DNA from: Mesostigma viride
Lineage: Eukaryota; Streptophyta; Mesostigmatophyceae; Mesostigmatales; Mesostigmataceae
Assembly (NCBI GenBank): GCA_009746045.1
Contig: RPFO01000106.1
Span: forward strand, 1,571,711-1,635,710
Length of the DNA stretch: 64,000 nt
Direction: 5' to 3'
The notes below the pieces were generated by a model that saw only the letters and a list, made by a program, of their open reading frames with translations, did not search any database and was not told the DNA's origin. Of this stretch, positions 48,537 through 57,941 are shown in pieces. Numbering within the stretch: position 1 is the first letter of the stretch; each line of letters opens with the position of its first letter. Made by a program: the position numbers and the translations under genes.

Positions 48537-49581
48537 TCCAGAAGTGGCCAGGAGGGTGTGGAAGCAGGATGAGCCTTACTGTGTTGAGGTGCCTGCCATC
48601 TGGAAGCTGGAGCTGCATCAACAATTCCTGGTTATTCTGAAGGGCCTGGAAGGACTCAGGTCGAGCCCAATCATCTGGAGACTCACGCTGCAGGAAGCTC
48701 TGATCAGTGAGTGTGGCTTGAGAGTGTCTTCAGTTGATCCCTGTTTGCTGCTGGCCCAATGGGAGGGTCTGCCAGTGTATGCTAGTTTGCATGGAGATGA
48801 TCTGCATTTGCTAGCCCCCACGACCTGGCTGAAGAAGTTTATTCCTGTCATCAGTGGCAAGTTTTCACTGGGCAAGGAGCTGTGGCAGGAGCCCAACAAG
48901 CCTGTAGTGTTCTGTGGAATGCAGGCTACCCTGTTCAGGAGGGACGGGGAGTGGAGTATCAGGCTTCAGGCTGGAGGAGATTATAAACAGACCATTGTGA
49001 AGGCCTTGCCAGAGAAGATCACCCAGGCTGCAGGACCTGAGTTGAGAGGCATGTGGGCCTGGTTTGCCAGCATCTGTGGTCCGTCTTTGATGGTCCATAG
49101 CAGAATGCCTGATGAGGTGCTTGAGGATGAGAAGCCTCGAGTCATAGCCCGGTTGGTGGAGAGTACCCCTGATCTGATTTTGTCTGGGATTGACTTTGCC
49201 CAGCCTATCACCTTGGAGATCTTTGTTGACAGTTCCATGGATGCTCGCCAGGTTACCAAGGTCAGGGGGAGATCTGCTGCTCTGTTTGCTTTTTATCAGA
49301 GCAGGGCAAGTTTGTTCAGCTGGTACAGCAAACTGCAGAAGAGGGTCTGTATCAGTTCAGATGTGGCAGAATGCAGGGCCATATGCGAGGGGATCCAGTC
49401 CAGCCTGTACATAAAGGAGTTAATTAATGCTGGAGCTGGCTTCAGTTACCCCTTGGACCTTGCAGATGGAGACGTTGTTGCTAACAGACAGCATGGGTAT
49501 GGTCCAGTTTGTTCACAAGCAGCTGGCCAGAAGCCGGGACCTGGATTATTTGTTGCTGAAAGAGTTGGCCAGTTTGGTTGA
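48490..49581 (+). pseudogene. Pol of A, part 3: reverse transcriptase and RNase H
   Basis: RT motif A is LDFKRAFLKSD (about 48506). The catalytic box is SLHGDDLHLL (about 48787), HGDD in place of copia YVDD. PVVFCGMQ corresponds to copia FLG. RNase H follows with LEIFVDSSMDARQ (about 49215) and SSDVAECRAI (about 49353). Another frameshift near 49480 moves the end of RNase H to the next frame. Confidence 0.85.
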
Positions 49582-49711
49582 CTTGAAGCATATCCCTGGC
49601 GAGGAGAACCCTGCTGATGCATTGACAAAGCTGCCACACAAGGCCCCAGCCCAGTACAATGTACTGAGGAAGCTCATGAATGCTGACTGTCAAGTCGGTC
49701 TATCTGTCTAA
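49427..49711 (+). pseudogene. Pol of A, part 4: end of RNase H
   Basis: Contains DSMGMVQFVHKQLARS and HIPGEENPADALTKLPHKAP; the NPADALTK motif is diagnostic of copia-type RNase H C-termini. The frame ends at TAA 49711. Confidence 0.85.
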
Positions 49712-50458
49712 AAGCTGAGAGCTGGGTGCTTAAGTCTCTGGATATCAGGCTGGGAGCTTGATTGTACAAAATCCTGAGCACACCTTGAGGGGTGAGACAT
49801 GTCTCTGGTGTGGGAATGTCTGACATTGTCTCTGATGGAGAGATGTCTATCTGGGGTTTTCATCTCAGTCTGAGGTTTCCCCAGATCTGTGGTTTGTGGG
49901 CGGGGTTCGATTCCCTGGTGCCGTCTTAAGGCGGAGTTTCACGGACTGGCTGACCCATCCACCATGCTGGTGAGGTGGCGACAGGTCCCCTGATTTTCCA
50001 CGGTTGGAACGAGTATAGGAGCTTGTGTTTTGCATGTGCTTCGCGTAGATGTTGTGTCTGGTTCGATAAGGGGCAGCAGACCGGCGCCGACTCCCGTCTG
50101 GGGGTCAGCAATGTTTTCTGATGAGCTGTTGTGGGTGATCTGTGGGGTTTCGCCTAAGGTCCTGAAGGTTGTACATACTTCTCAAGTTCTTAGCTGAACA
50201 CCTATGGGCTGCCACAGTTGGCCAACCTCTTGTACATGGGTAACACAACGAGCCTCCCGTGAAGGGATAGGGACTCATTGTAATTTGTTTGTGCTCCTGA
50301 GCCAGTATGGGTGCTATGTACATATAATAAGGAATCCAAGCTGACTGTCATGCCCAGCGGGTTGTGACTTGTAGTCGGGGAGGATGTCCAGTACCCATTG
50401 TGTGTGTTTGTATGTAGACTTGTGTGAGCTGCTACAGCTCAAGAAAAGAAAGGATTGG
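49712..50458 (+). other. 3' untranslated region and polypurine tract of A
   Basis: Non-coding 747 bp between pol and the right LTR. It shares a block with the corresponding region of element C (minus, 55189-56178), including GCGGGGTTCGATTCCCTGG at about 49899-49918 and 55846-55866. The end, AAGAAAAGAAAGGATTGG, is the likely polypurine primer site; C has AAGAAAAGAAGGGATTGG at the same place. Confidence 0.7.
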
Positions 50459-51166
50459 AGTTAACGCCAAGCGCATTGGCGTGATCCTGATTCGGCATAT
50501 CTCTGCGATTCCAGCGGCACCGGAACGAGTTCATTCCGACAAGTATCAAGAAAGTTATGGCGTTCCGACTTCCCGGTCGCGCGCAAGCGCGAGCCGGCTG
50601 TTCTTCTAAGTCGGACGTGAATATTTGCCGACGACATATGGGGTCGACAGTAATTCCTGGGCTGACAGGAATTAGGTGCTGTACCTACGACGGTATTGGA
50701 TTAATACGTCGTACGCAGGAAATAGGAACCTTAACCTGTGGTCTGTTGGTACCGCAGGTTTAGTCCTGGACTTCTAGTAGGTGCAGATGCAATAGTCACT
50801 GTGGACTGCGCTCTGTGGTCACTGTGCCTGTATGGCAGACCTACTGTATAGGAACTGGGCGCTGTACAGGTAGTGAATACTGTACCGGGGGTGTTATTAC
50901 TGAGCAGGCCTCCTAGGCTGCTCAGGACTAGCAAGCACAGTGCACAAGTATATAAAGAATAGGCCAGTGCCAATTGGGCATCTCTTGCGAGCCCGCCTCA
51001 CGTGTGTTGCCTTGACTTGGCAAGCGCGTGTACAGTATGTACAAGCCTCAAGTGTGTGAGCGCTGTAACATTATCCAATTTTAACAAAGCTCCGTTTCCA
51101 ACCATATTCACACATTGCTGCATTGCAACCATATCCTTCACATTGCGTTTGCGAAGAACGTTAACT
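50459..51166 (+). repeat. Right LTR of A
   Basis: 708 bp, AGTTAACG...CGTTAACT, uninterrupted. It gives the empty sites used to date the two insertions in the left LTR. A TATATAAAG near 50950 is a possible TATA element. Confidence 0.93.
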
Positions 51167-51171
51167 AAAGA

Positions 51172-51513
51172 AGACGCGGAAAAATTGACATCGTCTACGC
51201 GAACCGCGCCGCTGCTAGAAGCTAACGTCAGACCGCCCGCGGTCGTGCTAATCTGATTACCTGACAACGACAGGTTGTCGACTGCGAGACCGCCTATCAT
51301 GCTAGTGGTTCCCGCGATGAGCAACAGGTTCGTGGCGTCGGAACCCAGCCCGTCGTTCGGATTGATCACGATGCGGTCCTTTGAGGAAATGACCAGATCG
51401 CGATTCAACGCGGAAGGGTTGGTATCGCCCGACACGGCGGTAGTCGTCACGCTACCGAAACGCATATTGCTCAAGTTCTCGCAAGGGGTGGCCATGGCAA
51501 CAAGTGGGTGCAT
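51172..51513 (-). pseudogene. 5' part of a virion fibre-like protein, split by retrotransposon A
   Basis: The start is at ATG 51495 (MATPCENLSNMRFGS) or 51513. The frame has DRIVINPNDGLGSDATNLL, then NLSLSGNQISTTAGGLTLAS and VRVDDVNFSASSL, the beta-rich low-complexity style seen in fibre or neck proteins of large DNA viruses and marine phages. It ends at AAAGA (51167-51171), and the same frame resumes at 35467 beyond the retrotransposon. Assignment to an NCLDV is by style and by the company of the other frames; no core viral gene is in the window. Confidence 0.62.
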
Positions 51514-51588
51514 ACACTGGTGGCTTTCGATTAAATTTATACATTGCATTCAAGAAGACTTGGTGACCGCGAGGTACTTGTTCAGAAA

Positions 51589-51837
51589 CTATTTCTTGTC
51601 GGCCTCCGAGGCCACCTGTATCACGATGGTTTCGAGGGCGCCCGCGTAGTCCGAGGCCAGCGTGATGTCGCTCATCTCCCCCCATGCGTGTTGATGATCG
51701 TCCCGTTCCCCTGGTTCTCGTCGCCTTCGATGACGGCCACGACTCGATGGTCTTCGCCTCTAGAGTTCAGCTCGACGCGGAAATGATACGACCTACCCGC
51801 CGGGACGACGACCACGCCGACACCGACGAAGAGCATG
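51589..51837 (-). pseudogene. 3' end of another virus-like gene, frameshifted and truncated
   Basis: Minus-strand reading gives LMLFVGVGVVVVPAGRSYHF, RVELNSRGEDHRVVAVIEGD and NQGNGTIINTHGG. After a run of six G it shifts to MSDITLASDYAGALETIVIQ and ends with SEADKK and a stop at 51589-51591. The gene stops about 75 bases before the start of the fibre-like gene, again compact spacing. Its upstream part is cut by LTR fragment D at 51838. Structural protein is a guess. Confidence 0.5.
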
Positions 51838-52097
51838 AGTTAGCATTTTGGGCAACCCATATGCTAAGTGGATGCAGTTGGGAAAGCCCTTTCCAACGCC
51901 GTGCTGACCGCCTGAAACAGACAAGGGACGAGAAAGATATGAGGTCCCGAAGTCCTAGCCGTCCGTGGCCGACTACGGCGCAGTCCTCTGGTATAGTGGA
52001 CAGGACACGTGGCAGGCCATGCCTGCACAGGCTTAGCCTGACTATCACGTGACTGTGGTCCACGTAGACCAGGAGGAGCAGCAGCCTGTGACTGGTG
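51838..52097 (+). repeat. LTR fragment D (relative of A and C)
   Basis: Starts AGTTAGC. The block TTTCCAACGCCGTGCTGACC then GCCTG...AAGGGACGAGAAAG aligns with the same region of LTR C (read on minus) and less well with LTR A, in plus orientation. It breaks off at the 52.1-kb repeat. No partner LTR is seen. Confidence 0.5.
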
Positions 52098-53525
52098 GTG
52101 TCGCGTCCGTGATCTATCACGTCCGCAATTCAGATTTTAGCGTACTTCTGACGTCCGCAGCCTTGTGCGGGTTGCTATACCGCGGCCCGGTACTGACGCC
52201 GCGGATCTCAATTGTACTCACGCGCCAAGTCCGCTGAATTTGCTGACGGAACTTTTGGGCGGACCTGAATTTCACTGACATTCGTCACAAGGGCAGTTTG
52301 CCGAATGCTGGTACGCAGCAAGCCGGCGAGGCACTGAGCAGATGTGCAATTTCAGGATTTCAACGTGGGACACCAGACACAAATGCAAGGAAGCCCCAGG
52401 CGGTGCCTGGCATAGCCGATAGATTTGCCCTTGTATATTTGTGTTCGCTTGACAGATAAAGCTTGAAGTTTAGCTTGTCGGAAATTAGACAATGTTATGA
52501 TTGGCTGATGTCTAAAGTGGCGCTAGTGGCGCCAGCCGCCAGGCTTGAGCTTTGAGCAGTATAGAAGGATGAGCAACGAACCATGGTGGTCGTTGTTCGT
52601 CCGTTTCTCTCCCTCACAACTGGTTTGTTGTCTTCATGGGGTGAAATAGTTCGAGCAGCCCGGAGCAGCCCCCGTGAGTGGTTGCATGCAGTCAGTTGCC
52701 ATGAGGATGGACTGACGGATATGACAATGTATTGGTTTTGTTAAGAATGTGTGTAAGACTGAGAACGAGACAAGGGACAGGGCCTTCGGGCACCCTGGTC
52801 GTCGTTGGCAAGAATGCCAGTAGGAACTAGGTCGGGAACACACGCGCACTGCCGCCACAAGGGGCCTGCAGTGGCGTCAACCAAGGGACCTCACAGCTGC
52901 TCTTATAACTACAACATTACAACTCGACACTCTTTGTAATTCGTCATGTATCTCATTGGAATTGAAATGTCTTTTGGTTGCTTTAATGATAAAGCATGGT
53001 CTCAAGAATCGGCTGGTTGGGCCGGATTGCCTGTCATGAAGGTGGCGGTGCCATAAAGGACCGCACCTTTCATTCTCATTATAAACGGACGAACAACCCA
53101 TGATGGGTTCAGTCCGGCCAGCCTGGATGTTCCTCCTGCTTCACCCACGGAAGCACAAGGAAGAGGTTATTGCTTAGCCTTCAAAAGCATCTGAAGAGGT
53201 TAGGCTTTTCCCTGTACAAAGCCATTGAAGGGGTTATTGCTAAGCCTTTAAAAGCATGCATGTTAAGGTTGTTGCTGATCCTGGAAAAGCATCTTTGAGC
53301 AGCTGGATTTTTTTTTTCTTTTTGCTGCTGCCTGGAATGACGCCCTCTTTGGGCTTCCTTCTTTAGTGTGAGATGCCTTTCTTTCACTTTTTGCTCTCAC
53401 GCTGTTGTGAGCTAAATAGTGGGGGGGGAGGTGGCATATCTCACACATGATTACTGCTGATAGTGGATGCATTCCAAGAAGCGGTAATGACCAGTCTAGG
53501 ATGATATGGCACGCAAACGCGACAG
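52098..53525. repeat. 1.43-kb unit, first copy (complete)
   Basis: Starts TGTCGCGTCC and ends ACGCGACA, a short terminal inverted repeat. The first 987 bp are repeated almost exactly at 53526-54512. The remaining 440 bp (53085-53525) have no second copy here, but the end resembles that of the divergent copy at 14.2 kb. No transposase is seen; the short frames are not convincing genes. Confidence 0.7.
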
Positions 53526-54512
53526 CTGTCGCGTCCGTGATCTATCACGTCCGCAATTCAGATTTTAGCGTAATTCTGACGTCCGCAGCCTTGTGCGGGT
53601 TGCTATACCGCGGCCCGGTACTGACGCCGCGGATCTCAATTGTACTCACGCGCCAAGTCCGCTGAATTTGCTGACGGAACTTTTGGGCGGACCTGAATTT
53701 CACTGACATTCGTCACAAGGGCAGTTTGCCGAATGCTGGTACGCAGCAAGCCGGCGAGGCACTGAGCAGATGTGCAATTTCAGGATTTCAACGTGGGACA
53801 CCAGACACAAATGCAAGGAAGCCCCAGGCGGTGCCTGGCATAGCCGATAGATTTGCCCTTGTATATTTGTGTTCGCTTGACAGATAAAGCTTGAAGTTTA
53901 GCTTGTCGGAAATTAGACAATGTTATGATTGGCTGATGTCTAAAGTGGCGCTAGTGGCGCCAGCCGCCAGGCTTGAGCTTTGAGCAGTATAGAAGGATGA
54001 GCAACGAACCATGGTGGTCGTTGTTCGTCCGTTTCTCTCCCTCACAACTGGTTTGTTGTCTTCATGGGGTGAAATAGTTCGAGCAGCCCGGAGCAGCCCC
54101 CGTGAGTGGTTGCATGCAGTCAGTTGCCATGAGGATGGACTGACGGATATGACAATGTATTGGTTTTGTTAAGAATGTGTGTAAGACTGAGAACGAGACA
54201 AGGGACAGGGCCTTCGGGCACCCTGGTCGTCGTTGGCAAGAATGCCAGTAGGAACTAGGTCGGGAACACACGCGCACTGCCGCCACAAGGGGCCTGCAGT
54301 GGCGTCAACCAAGGGACCTCACAGCTGCTCTTATAACTACAACATTACAACTCGACACTCTTTGTAATTCGTCATGTATCTCATTGGAATTGAAATGTCT
54401 TTTGGTTGCTTTAATGATAAAGCATGGTCTCAAGAATCGGCTGGTTGGGCCGGATTGCCTGTCATGAAGGTGGCGGTGCCATAAAGGACCGCACCTTTCA
54501 TTCTCATTATAT
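53526..54512. repeat. 1.43-kb unit, second copy (first 987 bp only)
   Basis: Near-identical to 52098-53084; the two diverge after CTCATTATA. The junction of the two copies forms the perfect 16-bp palindrome CGCGACAGCTGTCGCG at 53518-53533. ACTGG occurs close to both outer ends (about 52090 and 54514), possibly a target duplication, though two or three bases from the left boundary are unexplained. Confidence 0.7.
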
Positions 54513-55188
54513 ACTGGATCTGGTACAGGACTGCAAGGATACTATAGACCTTGCAGGCTTGTGACAGGTCCAGTTGTATGAGAGTGAATGCCAAGAATTC
54601 CGCCATGGTTCTTGCAGGAAGTTGCCTTTATTAATACCAAGGAAACACAGACGTAAGTCACGTCACTTCCAAGACTGCACGCAGCACAGGCGACAGGGTC
54701 GCAGTGCCAAGAGAACGTGCACGCAAGAACTAGCGTCCCGGTGCGACCAAGTCACACATATAGGTTGTTAGGGACGCGTCCAAGTATGTAATCAGCTGCA
54801 CTGTCACAGCTGAACTGTCAATCAATTGATTACACAGACTCTGGCACGCCTTTGGCGCGCAGATCTATCAATTGTCCATACGGCTAGTCCTGTGGACCTA
54901 TCCGTACACTGCTCAGCATCAATTGTCTCATAGGTCCTGGCGCGCTACAGTGCGCCTACCTATCAATTGACCATCAAGTCCTGTACAAGTCCTGTCAACG
55001 TCCTGCGGACTATCAAAGTGACACTTGTACATCCTGTGTCCGTACGCGCCCACAGTGGCGCGCCGGGTACTGTCGGCACAGCCTAGGAAACGTCATAACT
55101 TTTACGTTCCTTAACCAAATGAGGCGTTCAAGGTGCCGTTGGAAAGAGCGTAACAATCTCTATCCATCTAACGTAAATTCTTTACGTT
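54513..55188 (-). repeat. LTR fragment C
   Basis: Read on the minus strand it starts AGTTAACGTAAAG immediately after the polypurine stretch GAAAAGAAGGGATTGG, and contains AATAAA near its far end (about 54630). This fits a 3' LTR of a minus-strand relative of A. Its end near 54512 abuts the 1.43-kb repeat and no CGTTAACT end is seen, so it may be cut. Confidence 0.6.
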
Positions 55189-56178
55189 AACTCCAATCCC
55201 TTCTTTTCTTTAGGGATCACATCCCCTGCCAGGGACCCTTGAAGTAGCTTGAAATGTCCTTCACTCCAGCTTGAAGCTTGAACAGATGTCTTTAATGGCC
55301 ATTGCCATTCCCCCAGCCTTTTCTTTTAAGGAACTGGAAAAGAAACAGATCTGCCACAGGGAAAACCATTCCATGAGAAATGGATAAAAACCTATGGAAG
55401 TGGCATTACATAGTACCACCAGATATTAGAAGCACACAAATTAAATACATACAGGTTAATTCTATGAGGTCTTCTCCAGGAATTAATCCCATCACCTCGG
55501 TAGAGCCTCCAGTACAATGACCTTCTGGCGGTGAGTTACATTAATCCCAGATACTAATCCCATAAAACCCAGTACATATTCAATATAAGTACAATAAATC
55601 CATGACAATTAAAATACCACTTGACAAAGTAAGGCGTATTACAATAGTTTGCCTGTCATTCTCTCAACAGGGGTCTATTGGCGCCCGTCTTACGGCGCCC
55701 GTCTACTTGCCAGATGGTAAACTGCCACAGCAAACAAATGACAAAATGAAACACATAGGCAACAATTAAATCCTGCCCTGGGGAACTAGGGAAGTCTGAA
55801 CAGGCAAACACCTGAACAGGCCAGCTTGTAGAAACATAATACCAGGGAATCGAACCCCGCCCTATAAACCCCAGAATAAAGGTTCCCAGACCATTGTGAG
55901 AGGTATGTACAAATATACATTTCTTTTAAGATAGAATACATGGTCTGTAATGGACCTGTCAACCTTGTGTAGTCAACAGCATGAACCCCAGCCAAAGCCT
56001 GGCTGTATCCTGATTAAAATCAGAGTGAGTGTACCATGGTCCATGAGCCTTAGTACAGACTAAAATACAGGTATTATGCCAGTCACAATGCTGACACTAC
56101 CACACAATCTGCTCTCCAATGCCCTATAACCAGGCACCAGCTTAGACAGCTTGCTGAGATGGGTCCATCAGAGACTGA
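55189..56178 (-). mobile_element. Internal 3' region of retrotransposon C, interrupted by B
   Basis: Minus strand. Shares the polypurine tract and a GCGGGGTTCGATTCCCTGG block with the 3' region of A. No pol is present; the rest of C should lie beyond the far end of element B, outside the window. The short minus-strand frame at 55786-55995 is not a gene I recognise. Confidence 0.55.
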
Positions 56179-56662
56179 AGTTAGTCTCCATGCTTTGCTG
56201 TAGACTAAGTCTCAAAGGCATTGTGAATACAACGTATGAATAAGCCTTGTAAACCTACGTTGGTATGTGAATATAAATACCACGTGGGCTATGCAGATAG
56301 GAATGCTAGTCGAGTCGCATACGTTTCCCTAGATAGGTACTTTGGGTACTGAGGTACGTGACAGATGTCAGTACCCAGTATACGTAGTGTCCTGTCATTG
56401 GACGGTACTAGAGTATCCTAGATAGGGACCGTACTGCAGCGTGCATTGATCTGTGATCGCACGATGCAGTGACTAGACTGCTACCTGTCATCGTGTGGCC
56501 TCGGGCCAACGGTCTGCACCCAACGGTCACTGGCGGCGCAGCCGGTGAGAGGAACGTTGATAAAGGGTAAACCTATTTTCTAATGAACCAAGCAATTCAT
56601 TGCTCACAGCATACAGTGTTCTCAAGCAATATATCCCGTCGTTCATTTCTCATATTCTAACT
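56179..56662 (+). repeat. Proposed 5' LTR of B
   Basis: 484 bp bounded by AGTTAG and CTAACT, ending 40 bases before the gag ATG, compared with 94 bases in A. Contains ATATAAATA near 56270 as a TATA-like element. Boundaries are inferred from the end motif, since the partner LTR is absent. Confidence 0.5.
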
Positions 56663-57150
56663 TGAATTTTATAAACGCTCTTCAGCAACATCAAACTCAA
56701 CAATGGTTCAAACCGGCACTGGAAAAAAAAAAAAAGAAAAAAAAAAAGAACCTATATCTTGGGGACGACGATGATGATCAGCGTCGTCCGCCAGACAACA
56801 GGGCACCGGCTGATGTCGGTGCGCCTGCATGCAATAACAACAAAACAAAAAGAAGACAAGGAAAAAGAAAAAGAAAACAAAAGAACAACCATGACAATAC
56901 CAGCCAGGTGGAGGGTCCGGCTGCCGCGAGGCAGTCCGAACAACCCCCCTCCCCTGTGCGCCAGCCGGTGGCGGAGCCGGTTCCCCTACGGGGCACCGAC
57001 CAACCTGTCCTCTTCCCCGGCGGCTGCGACAGCAGCACCCACTGCTGGAGCAGCCATGGCGGCGGCAATGCGGCAGGAAAACAACCCCCCAGGAGGCACC
57101 GGCCCCGCGCCGGCCCCTGGGGCTTCCAGCGTAAGCAAGTCCGTTGCTTT
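56662..57150 (+). pseudogene. N-terminal gag region of B
   Basis: The likely start is ATG 56703 (MVQTGTG), then an A-run with frame slippage leads into a Lys-rich stretch (NLYLGDDDDDQRRPPDNRAP, KTKRRQGKRKRKQKNN, PPSPVRQPVAEPVP). The alternative start at 56662 bypasses the slippage. Basic and Pro-rich, with no known domain. The frame ends near 57170, where unrelated DNA begins. Confidence 0.45.
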
Positions 57151-57937
57151 CTTTCCTCATGCATGCTCTGATATAATGCTCAAGAGCGGTGGCTATCTTT
57201 TCAACATATCATAACCAAACAGAAAGCTATCGCTGCAGCATGAGGAGCATAGAAACGCTCCAGCTGTTATGTGATAAAAGCACTCCTGGCCTATCCCCAT
57301 CGCCGGCGGTGGGCGGCCTGGGCTGGACGGCATATGCAAACGAGACAAGTATCTCCGTCCACCCCAACGTGACTTATCTGAATGAATGTCATGTCTTTTG
57401 AACGCAGATCTCCCCATTTTATTTGGGATGAGTGTAAGGGTATTGTTGCTTTCTTGGCAGCACAGCCTCTACCCTCTAGGGAGACTGTTGATCCTCTCTA
57501 TGTCAGGGCTGAGGGCCCTTAATCAAACCCACTGCTGTCCTCTCATTACAAGCAAACAAACGAAACTGTTACCAAACCATGGTTGGTGTTGAGGCAGCAC
57601 AGATGCTGTCCTCTCACTGCAAACAAACAAACGAAACTGTTACCAAACCATGGTTGGTGTTGAGGCAGCACAGATGCTGTCCTCTCATTACAAGCAAACA
57701 AACGAAACTGTTACCAAACCATGGTGGGTGTTGAGGCAGCACAGATGCTGTCCTCTCACTGCAAACAAACAAACGAAACTGTTACCAAACCATGGTTGGT
57801 GTTGAGGCAGCACAGATGCTGTCCTCTCATTACAAGCAAACAAACGAAAATGCTACCAAACCATGGTGGGTTTTGAGGCAGCAAAGATACTGTCCTCTCA
57901 ATCAATACAATGAACAAACAAGAAAAGCTGCGATTAA
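57151..57937. repeat. Non-coding zone with 71-bp tandem repeat inside gag of B
   Basis: From about 57534 to 57895 there are five copies of a 71-bp unit with AACGAAACTGTTACCAAACC and GAGGCAGCACAGATGCTGTC. The preceding 380 bp have no recognised function. As gag resumes only at 60219, this zone is probably another insertion or an expansion. Confidence 0.8.
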
Positions 57938-57941
57938 TTAA

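Larger units (their letters stand above)
35468..51166 (+). mobile_element. LTR retrotransposon A (copia-like, GAG-IN-PR-RT-RH), with three nested transposons
   Basis: Left LTR: 35468-36083 plus 41624-41706 (699 bp once inserts are removed). Right LTR: 50459-51166 (708 bp). Both start AGTTAACG and end CGTTAACT. The element is flanked by the 5-bp duplication AAAGA (35463-35467 and 51167-51171). The LTRs differ only by a few substitutions and small indels, so insertion was recent. Without inserts it is about 8.1 kb. A purine-rich stretch (AAGAAAAGAAAGGATTGG) precedes the right LTR, as expected for the plus-strand primer. Inserts are a Harbinger element (36084-39355), a TTAA element (39360-41620) and a CTAA-duplicating element (45726-47805). 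Pol has at least three frameshifts, so this copy is dead. Confidence 0.92.

Noticed and set aside
51838-55188. D and C as the two ends of a single LTR interrupted by the 1.43-kb repeat
   Set aside because: The palindromic ends allow it, but internal homology shows D reads as an LTR start on plus and C as an LTR start on minus, so they are two elements head to head.
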